DNA of 36,669 nt from Actinomycetota bacterium (GCA_023380915.1 JAMCSM010000150.1:3790-40458); one strand, 5' to 3'; positions 1 through 8,943 are shown, counted from the first letter of the stretch. Numbers and translations: made by a program. The notes: generated by a model not told the origin, from the letters alone.

Positions 1-793
1 GAAAATCTACATCTCCGATTAATGTTGCTCCCTTTGCATCAAAATCAGCTTTTCTCCAGCTTAAAAGTTCCGGGCTTGCCTTATCTGCAGTTATTCTGTT
101 AATTCCCACATCTATTATTACCACACCCTCTTTTACCATATCTTCCTTAATAAGATAAGGTTTGCCAACTGCAACAATCAGGATTTCTGCATCTATAGTA
201 TGCATTTTCAAGTTTCTTGTTTCAATATGACAAACTGTTACTGTTGCCCACTCATTTAACAAAAGAAGTGCGCATGGTTTTCCTACAATTTCACTGTGTC
301 CAACCATTGTAGCATTTTTACCTTTTATGGTAATTTGTTCCCTTTTCATCATCTCTATGATTCCGGCTGGCGTTGCGGGGACAAAACCTTCCTGTTGCGC
401 AACCAGTTTTCCAATATTTACAGGATTAAATCCATCAACATCTTTTAAGGGAGAAATAGTTTCAAGAACCTTGGTTTTATCTATCTGGGGAGGAAGGGGC
501 AGCTGAACCAGGATACCATGAATATCGCTGCGGTTGTTATAAATCTCTATCTGTTTTAAAACTTCAGCTTCTGTTGCAGTTTCAGACATTTTTACTGCAT
601 CAGATAAGAATCCGACTTCTTCACAGCCTTTTTGTTTGCTTGAAACATATACTTTAGAAGCAGGATTTTCACCAACCAGAATTACTCCAAGACCAGGTTT
701 TATCCCTTTTATTCTTTCAAGTTCCTTTACTTCTTCCTTAATTTCATTTTTTATATCACTTGAAATTTTAGCTCCGTTAATTAGTTTAGCCAT
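1..793 (-). CDS. folD: Bifunctional methylenetetrahydrofolate dehydrogenase / methenyltetrahydrofolate cyclohydrolase, 3' end cut by the window
   Basis: FolD interconverts 5,10-methylene-, 5,10-methenyl- and 10-formyl-tetrahydrofolate in the cytoplasm. The visible 264 residues begin MAKLINGAKISSDIKNEI. They carry the substrate and catalytic segment PASKVYVSSKQKG, with Tyr49 and Lys53 matching the family Tyr/Lys pair. They also carry LVQLPLPPQI, the DVDGFNP segment, the cofactor-domain motif VGHSEIVGKP and IIDVGINR. The stop lies beyond base 1; by comparison with ~280-residue homologues about 20-30 residues are missing. The ATG at 793 has a GGGG purine tract 8 nt upstream. It lies downstream of fhs on the same strand but behind a probable terminator. 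Identity is secure; NAD versus NADP preference cannot be read from the sequence. Confidence 0.95.
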   Translation of the reverse strand, partial: MAKLINGAKISSDIKNEIKEEVKELERIKGIKPGLGVILVGENPASKVYVSSKQKGCEEVGFLSDAVKMSETATEAEVLKQIEIYNNRSDIHGILVQLPLPPQIDKTKVLETISPLKDVDGFNPVNIGKLVAQQEGFVPATPAGIIEMMKREQITIKGKNATMVGHSEIVGKPCALLLLNEWATVTVCHIETRNLKMHTIDAEILIVAVGKPYLIKEDMVKEGVVIIDVGINRITADKASPELLSWRKADFDAKGATLIGDVDF

Positions 794-867
794 TTTTTAA
801 CCCCATTCATTCATTAATATTTATTAATCTTTATATAATCATTCTTGAAATAGTTTACAATTATAAT

Positions 868-941
868 AAAAGAGGCTTGATAGACCAGATTAAAATAAAT
901 TTAAATTCTTATTTTAATAACTAATTCATCTTGCCTCTTTT
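868..941 (-). terminator. Probable rho-independent terminator after fhs
   Basis: Inverted repeat with arms AAAAGAGGC (868-876 on the plus strand) and GCCTCTTTT (933-941). An inner complementary pair ATTAAAATAA/TTATTTTAAT nests inside it. Read on the minus strand, the outer stem is followed by a T-rich run, TTTTATTAT. It lies between the fhs stop and folD. The plus-strand reading also ends in a T run, so it could act in both directions, but no plus-strand gene needs it here. Confidence 0.5.
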
Positions 942-998
942 TTATTTCAAAAATTTTTTTAAAATGATTAAGTTTAAGAAAATTTCCCTTAATATTTA

Positions 999-2696
999 TT
1001 AGAACAATCCTACAATATTACCATTTTCATCTATATCAACTTTTGTACCTGCTGGAACTTTAGGCAACCCCGGCATTGTTCTCATTTCCCCAAGTAAAGG
1101 ATAAAGGAAACCTGCTCCAATTGAAGCTCTTATATCTCTGATGGGTATCCTGTAATTTCTGGGTCTTCCCTTTATATTTGGGTCATGGCTAAGTGATAAA
1201 TGAGTTTTTGCCATGCAAATTGGGAGTTTGTCAAATCCCTGTTTTGTATAAAGAGTAATTTTTTCTTCAGCTTTGGGAAGATAATCTACACCATCAGCTC
1301 CATAAATTTTTGTGGCAATTATTTCTATTTTTTCCTTGATTGTTGCTTCAAGAGGATAAAGAAATTTAAAACCATTTGGTTTTTCACATGCTTTAACAAC
1401 TGCATTTGCAAGATCCTGCCCGCCTGCGCTGCCTTTCGCCCAAACTTCACTTATGACACAATCAACAGCACCGGCAGCAATTGCCATTTCCTTTATTGTT
1501 TCTATTTCTTCCTTATAATCTGAATTAAATGTATTTATGGAAACAACGGCAGGTATTCCAAAAATTCTTATGTTTTCAACCATCTTGGTAAGATTTTCGC
1601 AGCCTTTTTTAACAGCTTCGATATTTTTTGCTTCCATCTTTGCCTTGTCAACGCCTTTTCCTGGAATAAATTCAAATCCTCCGCCATGCATTTTCAAAGC
1701 TCTGACAGTTGCTACAATCACTGCTGCAGAAGGAACCAGTCCGCTGTATCTGCATTTTATATCCATAAATTTTTCAGCACCAAGGTCAGCCCCAAATCCG
1801 CTTTCCGTAACTACATAATCTGCAAGTTTGCAGGCAATCATATCCGCCAAAATTGAGTTATTTCCATGTGCAATATTGGCAAAAGGGCCTGCATGAACAA
1901 AGCAGGGATTATGCTCGATTGTTTGAAGAAGATTTGGTTTTATGGCATCTTTTAATAAAACTGTCATAGCGCCAGCGCATCTTAAATCTTCTGCAGTAAC
2001 AGGTTTTCCGTCATTAGTTGTACCTATAACCATTTTTGCAAGTTTTTGCCTTAAATCCTTAAGGCTTGTAGTTAATGCAAGGATTGCCATTACTTCAGAT
2101 GCAACTGTTATATCGTAACCTGCTTCCCTTGGATAACCATTGGGTTTGCCGCCAAGTCCAACAATAATATTTCTCAATACCCTGTCATTTATATCCACTA
2201 CTCTGTTCAATGTAATGCTGTAAGGATCGATGTTTAGTTCATTTCCATGCATGATATGAGCATCTATAAATGCTGCTAAAAGATTGTTAGCAGCTCCAAC
2301 AGCATGGACATCACCTGTTAAATGAAGGTTAAAATCTTCCATTGGCAGTACTTGTGAATAGCCTCCGCCTGCTGCACCTCCTTTAATTCCAAATACAGGT
2401 CCAAGAGACGGCTGCCTTATGCATGTCACCGTTTTTTTACCAATACTGTTTAAAGACATGCCAAGTCCAATGGTGGTAACAGTTTTTCCTTCTCCAAGAG
2501 GCGTTGGTGTGATTGCAGTAACATCAACATACTTTGCATTTGACTTGTCTTTAAAACGGTCTAAAACTTCCAGCTTTACTTTAGCCTTGTATTTTCCGTA
2601 AAGCTCAATATCATCTTCCCTTAGTCCCATTGACTCTGCAATCTCAATTATGGGCTTCATTTTTGCTTCCTGAGCAATTTCGATGTCGCTTTTCAA
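999..2696 (-). CDS. fhs: Formate-tetrahydrofolate ligase
   Basis: Makes 10-formyl-THF from formate, THF and ATP. It is the entry step of the methyl branch of the Wood-Ljungdahl pathway and a general C1 donor route. At 565 residues it is of normal family length. The nucleotide-binding segment TPTPLGEGKTVTT is at residues 63-75, followed by RQPSLGPVFGIKGGAAGGG, a hallmark of this enzyme, and later EVWAKGSAGG and LYPLEATIKEKIE. The start is a TTG at 2696, supported by a strong Shine-Dalgarno (AAAGGAG, about 6 nt upstream) and by the N-terminus MKSDIEIAQEA matching homologues. A separate promoter and a ~115-nt structured leader precede it. folD follows on the same strand, consistent with shared C1 metabolism. 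Confidence 0.97.
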   Translation of the reverse strand: MKSDIEIAQEAKMKPIIEIAESMGLREDDIELYGKYKAKVKLEVLDRFKDKSNAKYVDVTAITPTPLGEGKTVTTIGLGMSLNSIGKKTVTCIRQPSLGPVFGIKGGAAGGGYSQVLPMEDFNLHLTGDVHAVGAANNLLAAFIDAHIMHGNELNIDPYSITLNRVVDINDRVLRNIIVGLGGKPNGYPREAGYDITVASEVMAILALTTSLKDLRQKLAKMVIGTTNDGKPVTAEDLRCAGAMTVLLKDAIKPNLLQTIEHNPCFVHAGPFANIAHGNNSILADMIACKLADYVVTESGFGADLGAEKFMDIKCRYSGLVPSAAVIVATVRALKMHGGGFEFIPGKGVDKAKMEAKNIEAVKKGCENLTKMVENIRIFGIPAVVSINTFNSDYKEEIETIKEMAIAAGAVDCVISEVWAKGSAGGQDLANAVVKACEKPNGFKFLYPLEATIKEKIEIIATKIYGADGVDYLPKAEEKITLYTKQGFDKLPICMAKTHLSLSHDPNIKGRPRNYRIPIRDIRASIGAGFLYPLLGEMRTMPGLPKVPAGTKVDIDENGNIVGLF

Positions 2697-2752
2697 GCAG
2701 CACTCCTTTCAAATTATTAATGTTTTTATTTTGAAATGAGTCTGGCAGAATA

Positions 2753-2801
2753 GGTGTTCTCCTATTTAAGGGTTACTGAAATAGGAGGACACCGGTCCTC
2801 C
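2753..2801 (-). promoter_or_regulatory. Two mutually exclusive hairpins in the fhs leader
   Basis: Hairpin A pairs 2753-2767 with 2779-2793: a 15-bp stem with one G-U pair and an 11-nt loop. Hairpin B pairs GGAGGAC (2784-2790) with GTCCTCC (2795-2801): a perfect 7-bp stem with a 4-nt loop. The segment 2784-2793 is used by both, so only one can form at a time. This is the layout of an attenuator or riboswitch expression platform. No T run follows, so control of translation or RNA stability is more likely than termination. The CCTCC stretch is also complementary to the fhs Shine-Dalgarno. No known riboswitch family was recognised. Confidence 0.45.
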
Positions 2802-2817
2802 AGATATTCAAAAACAG

Positions 2818-2846
2818 ATTATATAAGAAAAAAATGCAAGTTACAA
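2818..2846 (-). promoter_or_regulatory. Sigma-70-type promoter for fhs
   Basis: On the minus strand: TTGTAA (2841-2846), 17-nt spacer, TATAAT (2818-2823). The -10 is a perfect consensus match and the -35 matches 4 of 6. The predicted start near 2811 gives a leader of about 115 nt that contains the alternative hairpins. The promoter lies directly downstream of the lipoprotein gene stop, so fhs need not depend on read-through. Confidence 0.6.
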
Positions 2847-2854
2847 ATTATAAT

Positions 2855-3385
2855 TTATTGTTCAATTACTGTCATCGTCATTGAAGTTGTTTCACCTGAT
2901 TTACCAAGCATTACTCCAACTTCATATTTATTGCTCTTCAAATTAAGATAAGCAATATCTCCATCATTTGATTCTGTGTACTGATCCGTTACAGCTTCCC
3001 ATCCTGATCCATATTTATCCTTATACCAGTTATAGACATCTTTTATCGAACCTTTTGTAATTTCACCTATTATAGAAAATTCATTTTTACCCGTATCACC
3101 GTTTTTTGTTTTTGTCGACATTGAGAGTTTTACATCAGGATAAACAGGAGTATCTGACGGCCAGCCATCCGGCAGTTTTACATTTTCACCTATCTGTGTT
3201 TGCCCGCCTTTTTCATCCTTTATTGTAGCTCCTCCTTTATCAAGATTTAAATCAACATCTCCTCCTGCAGCATTTTCAATAGCCTTCTCTGCAATCTTTG
3301 TTCCGATTTTTGCACAGCCGGCAAATGATAAAATAATCGCCACTCCTAATATCACAATAATTGAAAATAAAACTTTCTTTTTCAT
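2855..3385 (-). CDS. Putative lipoprotein of unknown function
   Basis: A 176-residue protein with a signal peptide (MKKKVLFSIIVILGVAIILS) and lipobox SFAGC, predicting lipidation at Cys24 and anchoring outside the cytoplasmic membrane. A short Gly/Asp/Lys-rich stretch follows (residues ~40-70), then a small domain opening with LPDGWPSDTPVYPDVKL. The pattern 'PxDxPVYPxA/V' followed by a 'YxWYKxxxxxGWEAV' segment recurs in many uncharacterised bacterial surface lipoproteins. I cannot name a function. The ATG at 3385 is preceded by GGAAAGG/AGGAAA. A weak promoter is possible at 3468-3497 (TGGATA, 18 nt, TATAAT on the minus strand). The structured element at 3548-3708 lies upstream on the same strand. 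Confidence 0.75.
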   Translation of the reverse strand: MKKKVLFSIIVILGVAIILSFAGCAKIGTKIAEKAIENAAGGDVDLNLDKGGATIKDEKGGQTQIGENVKLPDGWPSDTPVYPDVKLSMSTKTKNGDTGKNEFSIIGEITKGSIKDVYNWYKDKYGSGWEAVTDQYTESNDGDIAYLNLKSNKYEVGVMLGKSGETTSMTMTVIEQ

Positions 3386-3547
3386 TTCCTGCCTTTCCTT
3401 CCGATTGTTTTTAATTTTAAAATTAAGAATTAAATAAATCTTTGTTAATGCAAAAAACTGAATTTCTATTATAAGTTAAAAAAGTATAAAATATCCATAT
3501 ATTTTCAATAAAAATTGGCATTTCCTTTTTCATAATAGGAACAAAAG

Positions 3548-3708
3548 TAAGGCTGCAAGGATCAGGCCGGATGTTTCGAAAACACGCAACCTTTGCCCCA
3601 GCTTAGGCAAAGCTTGCTCGGATTCAGGCTTCGCTCTCCTCTTTACAGAGGAACCCTGCCCGCTCAGCCTTCATACGGTTTTCTCAACACCGAGCCTTAT
3701 CCAATAAT
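3548..3708 (-). ncRNA. Candidate structured RNA or G+C-rich folded element, family unknown
   Basis: The 417-base gap between lepA and the lipoprotein gene (3386-3802) is A+T-rich except for this block, which is clearly G+C-richer and densely self-complementary. In minus-strand RNA order: an outer stem, either GGATaAGGC with GCCTgATCC or TAAGGCT with AGCCTTA; GCTCGG with CCGAGC; AGGCT with AGCCT; a hairpin CCTCT-gtaa-AGAGG; CTTTGCC with GGCAAAG; and TGTTT-tcg-AAACA. No long reading frame covers it. I compared it from memory with SRP RNA, RNase P RNA, tmRNA, T-box, and c-di-GMP, c-di-AMP, cobalamin, TPP and SAM riboswitch signatures and saw no match. The strand is not decided by the sequence; minus is given because all neighbours are minus. 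An outer 8-bp inverted repeat GCATTTCC/GGAAATGC (3518-3525, 3729-3736) frames the block, so a small mobile element is an alternative. Confidence 0.4.
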
Positions 3709-3802
3709 TTGTTTGCAATAATAAAATTGGAAATGCTTCCTCAATAAAAATTACCAATTCCGGTTTAATAAAACTGATAATTCCGGCAGACTTTTCAGGG
3801 AT

Positions 3803-5617
3803 TTATTTCTTTTCAAGCTCAATCTTATAAAAACTCATGAATGCTTCGTCCGGTATTTCAACTTTACCAATTTTTTTCATCTTTCTTTTACCCTTTTTTT
3901 GTTTATCAAGAAGTTTGTTTTTTCTGGTTACATCACCACCATAAAGTTTTGCTGTAACATCCTTCCTGTAAGCTGAAATTGTTTCTCTGGCAATAATTCT
4001 TTTCCCTATTGATGCCTGAACCGGAATCTCAAACATATGTCTTGGTATTTCCTGCTTTAATTTCCTTGCAAACTCCCTGCCTAAGAAGTAAGCCTTATCC
4101 TTATGAACAATAACTGCAAGCTCATCAACCTTGTTGCCACCTACAAGAATATCAAGTTTTACAAGTTCCGACCTGCAATATTCCAGAAATTCATAATCAA
4201 GAGAAGCAAATCCTGAAGAAATTGATTTCAAAAGGTTAAAAAAGTCTACTATTATTTCCGATAATGGAAATTCATATTTTAACTCAACCCGCTCTGTAGA
4301 AATATACTGCATATCCTTATATACTCCCCTTTTCTGGTTTGAGAGTTTCATAATCTCACCGATATATTCCTTCGGAGTAATAATGGTTGCTGCAACATAA
4401 GGTTCTTCAATTGTTAATATTTTTTCTTCCTCCGGATAATCAGCAGGACTTTTTAAAAAAATTACTTCACCATTGGTTTTTGTTATCCTGTAAGCAACAT
4501 TCGGGGTAGTGGTTAGAAGCCTTAAGCCATATTCCCTTTCCAGTCTTTCCTTTACAATTTCAAGATGGAGCAGTCCAAGAAATCCCATCCTGAAACCGGA
4601 ACCAAGAGCAACTGAAACTTCCGGTGTAAATATAAGTGATGAATCATTAAGCTGCAGTTTTTTTAAAGCTTCCCTTAAATTTTCGTAATCATCACCATCA
4701 ATTGGATAAAGGCCGCAATAAACCATTGGCTTTGGTTTCTTATAGCCGTGCAGGCTTTTTTTAGCAGGATTTACAAAAGAAGTAATTGTATCTCCAACAA
4801 TTATTTTGTCAACTTCCTTAATACCTGAAACAATATATCCTACCTCTCCTGTTGAAAGTTCATTTTTTAAAATCATCCCTGGTGCCATTATTCCAATTTC
4901 TTCAACTTCCGTAACATAATTTTCCTGCATAAATTTTATCTTCATGCCTTTTGAAATTTTTCCATTTATGACCTTTATAAGAGAAACCACTCCTCTGTAT
5001 GGGTCATATTTTGAATCAAATATGAGCACCTGCAGAGGGGCATTTTCATCACCGGCAGGTGCGGGAATCTCTTTTATTATACTTTCAAGAACTTCTTCAA
5101 CGCCCTGCCCTGTCTTTGCAGATACCCTATGGATTTTACTTTTTTCAATACCCAAAATTTTATTTAATTCATCTGAAACTTCCTCGGGTCTTGCGCTTTT
5201 CAAATCTATCTTATTTATTACAGGTATCAGTTCAAGATTGTTATCTATTGCAAGATAGACATTTGCAAGAGTTTGAGCCTGAACTCCCTGGGTTGCATCA
5301 ACAACAAGAAGAGCTCCCTCACATGCAGCAAGACTTCTTGAAACTTCATAAGTAAAATCAACATGCCCGGGTGTATCAATCAGATTAAACTGATATTGTC
5401 TTCCATCATTTTTTGATTTATACAATATGGTTACATAATGTGCTTTAATTGTGATGCCTCTTTCTCTTTCAAGTTCCATATCGTCCAGATACTGATCAAA
5501 CATTTCTCTTGGACTGACGGTATGAGTATATTCAAGAATCCTGTCAGCCAGAGTGGATTTTCCGTGATCAATATGCGCTATTATTGAAAAATTTCTGATA
5601 TATTTCTGATTGTTCAT
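3803..5617 (-). CDS. lepA: Translation elongation factor 4 (LepA GTPase)
   Basis: A 604-residue ribosome-associated translational GTPase, full family length. G-domain motifs are visible: AHIDHGKST (14-22), the switch I region [14 protein letters not shown] (81-85) and NKID (135-138). The LepA-type C-terminal domain is present, ending [19 protein letters not shown], with the typical [25 protein letters not shown] basic segment just before it. The ATG at 5617 lies 2 nt after the murJ stop and has only a weak purine tract, so translational coupling to murJ is likely. The order murJ-lepA is read from one transcript starting upstream of murJ. Confidence 0.98.
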   Translation of the reverse strand: MNNQKYIRNFSIIAHIDHGKSTLADRILEYTHTVSPREMFDQYLDDMELERERGITIKAHYVTILYKSKNDGRQYQFNLIDTPGHVDFTYEVSRSLAACEGALLVVDATQGVQAQTLANVYLAIDNNLELIPVINKIDLKSARPEEVSDELNKILGIEKSKIHRVSAKTGQGVEEVLESIIKEIPAPAGDENAPLQVLIFDSKYDPYRGVVSLIKVINGKISKGMKIKFMQENYVTEVEEIGIMAPGMILKNELSTGEVGYIVSGIKEVDKIIVGDTITSFVNPAKKSLHGYKKPKPMVYCGLYPIDGDDYENLREALKKLQLNDSSLIFTPEVSVALGSGFRMGFLGLLHLEIVKERLEREYGLRLLTTTPNVAYRITKTNGEVIFLKSPADYPEEEKILTIEEPYVAATIITPKEYIGEIMKLSNQKRGVYKDMQYISTERVELKYEFPLSEIIVDFFNLLKSISSGFASLDYEFLEYCRSELVKLDILVGGNKVDELAVIVHKDKAYFLGREFARKLKQEIPRHMFEIPVQASIGKRIIARETISAYRKDVTAKLYGGDVTRKNKLLDKQKKGKRKMKKIGKVEIPDEAFMSFYKIELEKK

Positions 5618-5619
5618 TT

Positions 5620-7188
5620 TTAACTTTTAAACCTGCTTTTTAAAGTATCTGAAGCAAATTTTACTTCTTCCATTTTAAATAAATAAGTTAAAATAATATA
5701 TACTGCACCCCCCGTAATAATGGTTATCGCAAGAAGCAATAATAACATAAAAGTTCCCGACGAAAAGTATGCAACCAGAAATTTCCATAAATAATATACT
5801 ATTGCACACATGATTGCTGATGCACCAATAATTTTCAAATAAGAAAGAAAAATTTTTCTGCCTCCAAGATATCTTAGTTTTTTTCTTAATATTATAAGGA
5901 GTACAATGACATTTATTGCTCCCACAATTGAAGTGGACAGGGCAACACCGCCAACATTTAAAAATTTTATAAGAATCCAGTCAAGAAGGAAATTGACACC
6001 GATTGAAGCAATTGCAACTTTCAAAGGTGTTCTTACATTTCTGAATGAATAAAATATTCTGTTTAAAATCATTAAAATGCCGAAAAATAAAAGCCCTATA
6101 CTGTGAAAAATAAGAATACCTGATACTTTTGCAGTATCTGCTGACGTAAACTGATATCGTTCAAATAAAATTTTAATAATTGGATTTGCCAAAATTATGA
6201 TGCCAAGACTTGCCGGTATCATCATATATCCTATTTCTCTCAACCCGAGCGATAAGCTTTCTTTCAAACCTTTTTGATTTTCATCAGCAGCCTGTCTTGA
6301 TATATGCGGGTATAAAACTGTAATGATAGCTACGGAAAATAATCCAAGAGGAAGGTTTGCAACTCTCCATGATAAGCTTAGAGCTGTGGTATTTCCCGGT
6401 CCAAGACTTAAAGCAAAAAAATTATCAACGCCGTTGTTTATCTGCACAGCTCCAAGACTTAACATTATGGGAACCATCATACCAAAAATTTCTCTTACAG
6501 CTTTATTCTTAAAATTAATATTAAATTTATATTTTAAATTTGTTGACCTGATTTGAGGCATTTGAATAATGACTTCAAGTATCGACCCTGCCATTACACC
6601 TATTGCCATGCTTGCAATACTGATATTTTTTGCAAGAAGCACAACAAAGACAATGGAAACTGCATTCATAATAAAAGGAGCTGCAGCAGGAACTGTAAAT
6701 TTGTTATGACTGTTTAAAATACTTGTCAGAAGGCCGGATATGCTCATCACTACAAGAGAAAAAATCATAATCCTGTTCATCGCAGAAAAGCTTGATATAT
6801 CAAAATTGCTTCCGGAGATTTTTAAGAGCAGTGTTCCGATTGGAGTTGAAAAAATAAATATAAATGCCGAAATAATTGTGAAAACCAAAATAAATATATT
6901 TGTTACTGAACTGACAAAATCATTGACTTCCGCACTGTTGCCTTTCTTCAAATACAAAGTATAAACAGGTATGAAGGCCGCAATAATTATAGATTCTGCA
7001 AATAACACTCTAAACAGATTTGGAATAAAATATGCCCAGGTAAAAGCATCGGTTTCATAGCTTATTCCAAAATAGCCTGCCATTATCTGATCTCTGACAA
7101 GTCCTGAAATCTTTGAAAACAAAGTAATTATTATAACTAAAAATGTAGCATTGAAAATATTTTTTCTGTAATCCGTATTGGGCTGCAT
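5620..7188 (-). CDS. murJ: Lipid II flippase MurJ (MviN family)
   Basis: A 522-residue polytopic membrane protein of the MOP superfamily, with about 14 hydrophobic segments spread evenly along its length. It flips the peptidoglycan precursor lipid II across the cytoplasmic membrane. Family landmarks are the N-terminal [20 protein letters not shown], the conserved [11 protein letters not shown] in helix 2, ISRQAADEN after the middle helices, and [17 protein letters not shown]. The ATG at 7188 has no Shine-Dalgarno. A TACAAT hexamer ends 9 nt upstream of it, and a better extended -10 element lies at 7254-7262. It is divergent from rpsT and is followed after 2 nt by lepA. Confidence 0.93.
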   Translation of the reverse strand: MQPNTDYRKNIFNATFLVIIITLFSKISGLVRDQIMAGYFGISYETDAFTWAYFIPNLFRVLFAESIIIAAFIPVYTLYLKKGNSAEVNDFVSSVTNIFILVFTIISAFIFIFSTPIGTLLLKISGSNFDISSFSAMNRIMIFSLVVMSISGLLTSILNSHNKFTVPAAAPFIMNAVSIVFVVLLAKNISIASMAIGVMAGSILEVIIQMPQIRSTNLKYKFNINFKNKAVREIFGMMVPIMLSLGAVQINNGVDNFFALSLGPGNTTALSLSWRVANLPLGLFSVAIITVLYPHISRQAADENQKGLKESLSLGLREIGYMMIPASLGIIILANPIIKILFERYQFTSADTAKVSGILIFHSIGLLFFGILMILNRIFYSFRNVRTPLKVAIASIGVNFLLDWILIKFLNVGGVALSTSIVGAINVIVLLIILRKKLRYLGGRKIFLSYLKIIGASAIMCAIVYYLWKFLVAYFSSGTFMLLLLLAITIITGGAVYIILTYLFKMEEVKFASDTLKSRFKS

Positions 7189-7197
7189 TATTTAAAT

Positions 7198-7262
7198 ATT
7201 GTAAATTAAATTGATTTAATATTAGCATAACTTGTTTTTTTAATAAAAAATGAATTATAGCA
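7198..7262 (-). promoter_or_regulatory. Promoter region for murJ-lepA
   Basis: Two candidates on the minus strand. The first is an extended -10, TGCTATAAT (7254-7262), without a good -35; it would start RNA near 7247 and leave a 59-nt leader lacking a Shine-Dalgarno. The second is TACAAT (7198-7203), 9 nt before the ATG, which would give a leaderless or nearly leaderless mRNA. The same 9-nt spacing is seen in front of obgE and the AAA ATPase gene. The sequence does not decide between them. Confidence 0.4.
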
Positions 7263-7314
7263 TTTAAATTTTTATATTTTAAATCAATTAAATGTTTTTA
7301 TTTGTTAAAAAAAA

Positions 7315-7364
7315 TGCTAAAATAACTCCTCGTTTAAAAACAAATAATAAATATTGGAGTTATT
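7315..7364 (+). promoter_or_regulatory. rpsT promoter (extended -10) overlapping an inverted repeat that reaches the Shine-Dalgarno
   Basis: TGCTAAAAT at 7315-7323 fits an extended -10 element with an A+T-rich upstream region. A perfect 9-bp inverted repeat pairs AATAACTCC (7321-7329) with GGAGTTATT (7356-7364). The right arm contains the GGAG Shine-Dalgarno of rpsT. If RNA starts upstream of 7321 the hairpin would hide the ribosome site, which would suit autoregulation by S20. If RNA starts near 7330, as the -10 suggests, the left arm is not transcribed and the repeat acts only in DNA or by chance. Confidence 0.35.
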
Positions 7365-7368
7365 ATTT

Positions 7369-7641
7369 ATGCCAAACATTAAATCACAGGAAAAAAGAGA
7401 CAGGCAGGCAGTTAAAAGGACTCTTAAAAATAAAGTCCTTAAAACTAAAATAAAAAGCTATAAAAAGAAATTTGCAGAAAATATTGAAAGTAAAAACATC
7501 GAAGCAGCTAAAACTGATTTAAGCTTATATTTTAAAAGCCTTGATAAGGCTGCCAAAAAGAATGCTGTTTCAAAAAACTTTGCAACCAATAAAAAATCAA
7601 AAGCTGCCAGACTTTTAAATTCAATAAGTCAGGAAAAATAG
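7369..7641 (+). CDS. rpsT: 30S ribosomal protein S20
   Basis: A 90-residue, strongly basic protein beginning MPNIKSQEKRDRQAVKRTLK, which is typical of S20: it binds 16S rRNA early in 30S assembly. The C-terminal part KAAKKNAVSKNFATNKKSKA is also diagnostic. The ATG at 7369 is chosen because GGAG lies 9 nt upstream and the N-terminus matches homologues. The reading frame stays open upstream to a TTG at 7354, which would add MELLF and place the start inside the ribosome site. It is the only housekeeping gene on the plus strand, divergent from murJ and convergent with holA, a common arrangement next to holA and lepA. Confidence 0.97.
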   Translation: MPNIKSQEKRDRQAVKRTLKNKVLKTKIKSYKKKFAENIESKNIEAAKTDLSLYFKSLDKAAKKNAVSKNFATNKKSKAARLLNSISQEK

Positions 7642-7667
7642 ATTTTTTAAAGACAAAATGGCAGCTC

Positions 7668-7695
7668 ATTCAGATATATAATAAGATATATGAAT
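7668..7695 (+). terminator. Weak terminator-like hairpin between convergent rpsT and holA
   Basis: ATTC-AG-ATATAT (7668-7679) pairs with ATATAT-GAAT (7686-7695) across a 6-nt loop, followed by an A/T-rich run. The stem is all A-T apart from one G-C pair, so it is thermodynamically weak. Its position 26 bases after the rpsT stop and just before the holA stop is the main reason to list it. Confidence 0.25.
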
Positions 7696-7702
7696 TTAAT
7701 TA

Positions 7703-8725
7703 TTATGAATTAAACTGGATTTTGGATAAAAGATTGTAAAGAAAATTCATATAAGGTTCATTTATTTTCCTTTTCCTTATATCAAATTCATTTAAAATTC
7801 CAATAATTTTTATTATTTCACATATTGTGTAATTTCCTGCAAATTTAATGTATTTATCAATTATTTTTTGTATAAAAGACGGGCTTGCCTTTATATTTTT
7901 TTCCAGATAACTTTTAGCTTCAGCCCTTCCTTTATTTGTATCTTTTACATACATAATTCCCTTAAACATTGTAAATAACTGTTTTATTACTCCGGCGAAA
8001 ACTTTATCATCTGAAGCCAGCATTGGAATCAGTTCTGCTGCCTTTTTAAAATTTTTATATCCTGTATAATCTACAAAATTAAAAATTGTAAATGTGATAT
8101 TTCTATTTATAAGCCTCTTTACAATATCTTCATTTATAATTTTTGTGCTGTCGGAACATACGAATAAATAAAGTTTTTCATACTCGTTTTCAAGCAGGTT
8201 AATATCGCCGTTTATGTTTCCGACAAATAATTCCAGTGCTGCCGGTGTAATCTTTATTCCGTCCAGTTCAGTTTTTTCAAGTATGCGTTTTTTCAGGTTT
8301 TCACTTGCAGGTTTGCTTATAGTTATGATTTCTCCAAACTTTTTTGTCAAATCATGAAACATGGATGCTTTTCTGAAATCATCCGAAGTTAAAAAAATGG
8401 CAATGTTTTTCTGCGGATCTGGTGTTTCTGAAAAAAAATCAGATATTACTTTCAAAAGATCTTTTGAAATCTTTTCACAATTTTTTGCAATGATGACTTT
8501 TTTCATTGAAAAGAATGAAGGCGTATTTAAAAAATTATATAAATCTTTCTGATCTGCATATTCAGTTAAATTACAAACCCTTAAATCATTTTCTGTATCT
8601 ATTTTATCTTTGAAATAAGACTTTATTTCTCTTATTTTATCATCAATAATGCTTTCACTTCTGCTTTCGATAAAATAAATTGCCTTCAAATCTTCAATTT
8701 TTTTATTTTCCAGAAATCCTGCCAT
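7703..8725 (-). CDS. holA: DNA polymerase III delta subunit (HolA), clamp-loader component
   Basis: A 340-residue protein. Delta opens the beta sliding clamp inside the clamp-loader complex. It matches the family in length and layout: an N-terminal region with IYFIESRSESIIDDKIREIK, a central part with KKVIIAKNCEKISKDLLKVI then IAIFLTSDDFRKASMFHDLTK, the AALELFVGNINGDINLLENE segment and a helical C-terminal collar domain. Delta naturally lacks a Walker A motif and none is seen. The assignment also rests on context, since comEA-comEC-holA-rpsT is a widespread order. The ATG at 8725 has no clear Shine-Dalgarno. Confidence 0.85.
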   Translation of the reverse strand: MAGFLENKKIEDLKAIYFIESRSESIIDDKIREIKSYFKDKIDTENDLRVCNLTEYADQKDLYNFLNTPSFFSMKKVIIAKNCEKISKDLLKVISDFFSETPDPQKNIAIFLTSDDFRKASMFHDLTKKFGEIITISKPASENLKKRILEKTELDGIKITPAALELFVGNINGDINLLENEYEKLYLFVCSDSTKIINEDIVKRLINRNITFTIFNFVDYTGYKNFKKAAELIPMLASDDKVFAGVIKQLFTMFKGIMYVKDTNKGRAEAKSYLEKNIKASPSFIQKIIDKYIKFAGNYTICEIIKIIGILNEFDIRKRKINEPYMNFLYNLLSKIQFNS

Positions 8726-8943
8726 ATATAAATTGATTTAGAATCTATATTTTTAAATTTTTACGCAAACATTTAATATTGTTTTAATTTTAACTAGCAA
8801 ATTCAATTTAAACAACAATCATATTTGGAAAACATTTTATATGAAGCAATAAAAATACATTCAGGTTCTTTTTTCAAATGATGCTTGATCCTCCTATCGT
8901 GTTAGTATTGTTGCTGCAGCATAGTTAATCTTAAGGGGGTATA
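8726..8943. other. 218-base gap between comEC and holA with no convincing gene
   Basis: The gap is A+T-rich. On the minus strand it holds a consensus-like AGGAGG (8890-8895), but no ATG follows at proper spacing. The only frame behind it is a TTG-started 24-codon ORF, 12 nt away. I looked for remains of the missing ComEC metallo-beta-lactamase domain in all frames and saw no recognisable histidine motifs. No hairpin with a T run was found. Confidence 0.4.

Noticed and set aside
3548..3708. SRP RNA, RNase P RNA, tmRNA or a known riboswitch
   Set aside because: None of the conserved core sequences of these RNAs could be found on either strand, so only an unnamed candidate is reported.
8826..8899. 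24-codon TTG-started ORF behind an AGGAGG site on the minus strand
   Set aside because: Spacing of 12 nt is long, the start is TTG and the peptide has no recognisable features.
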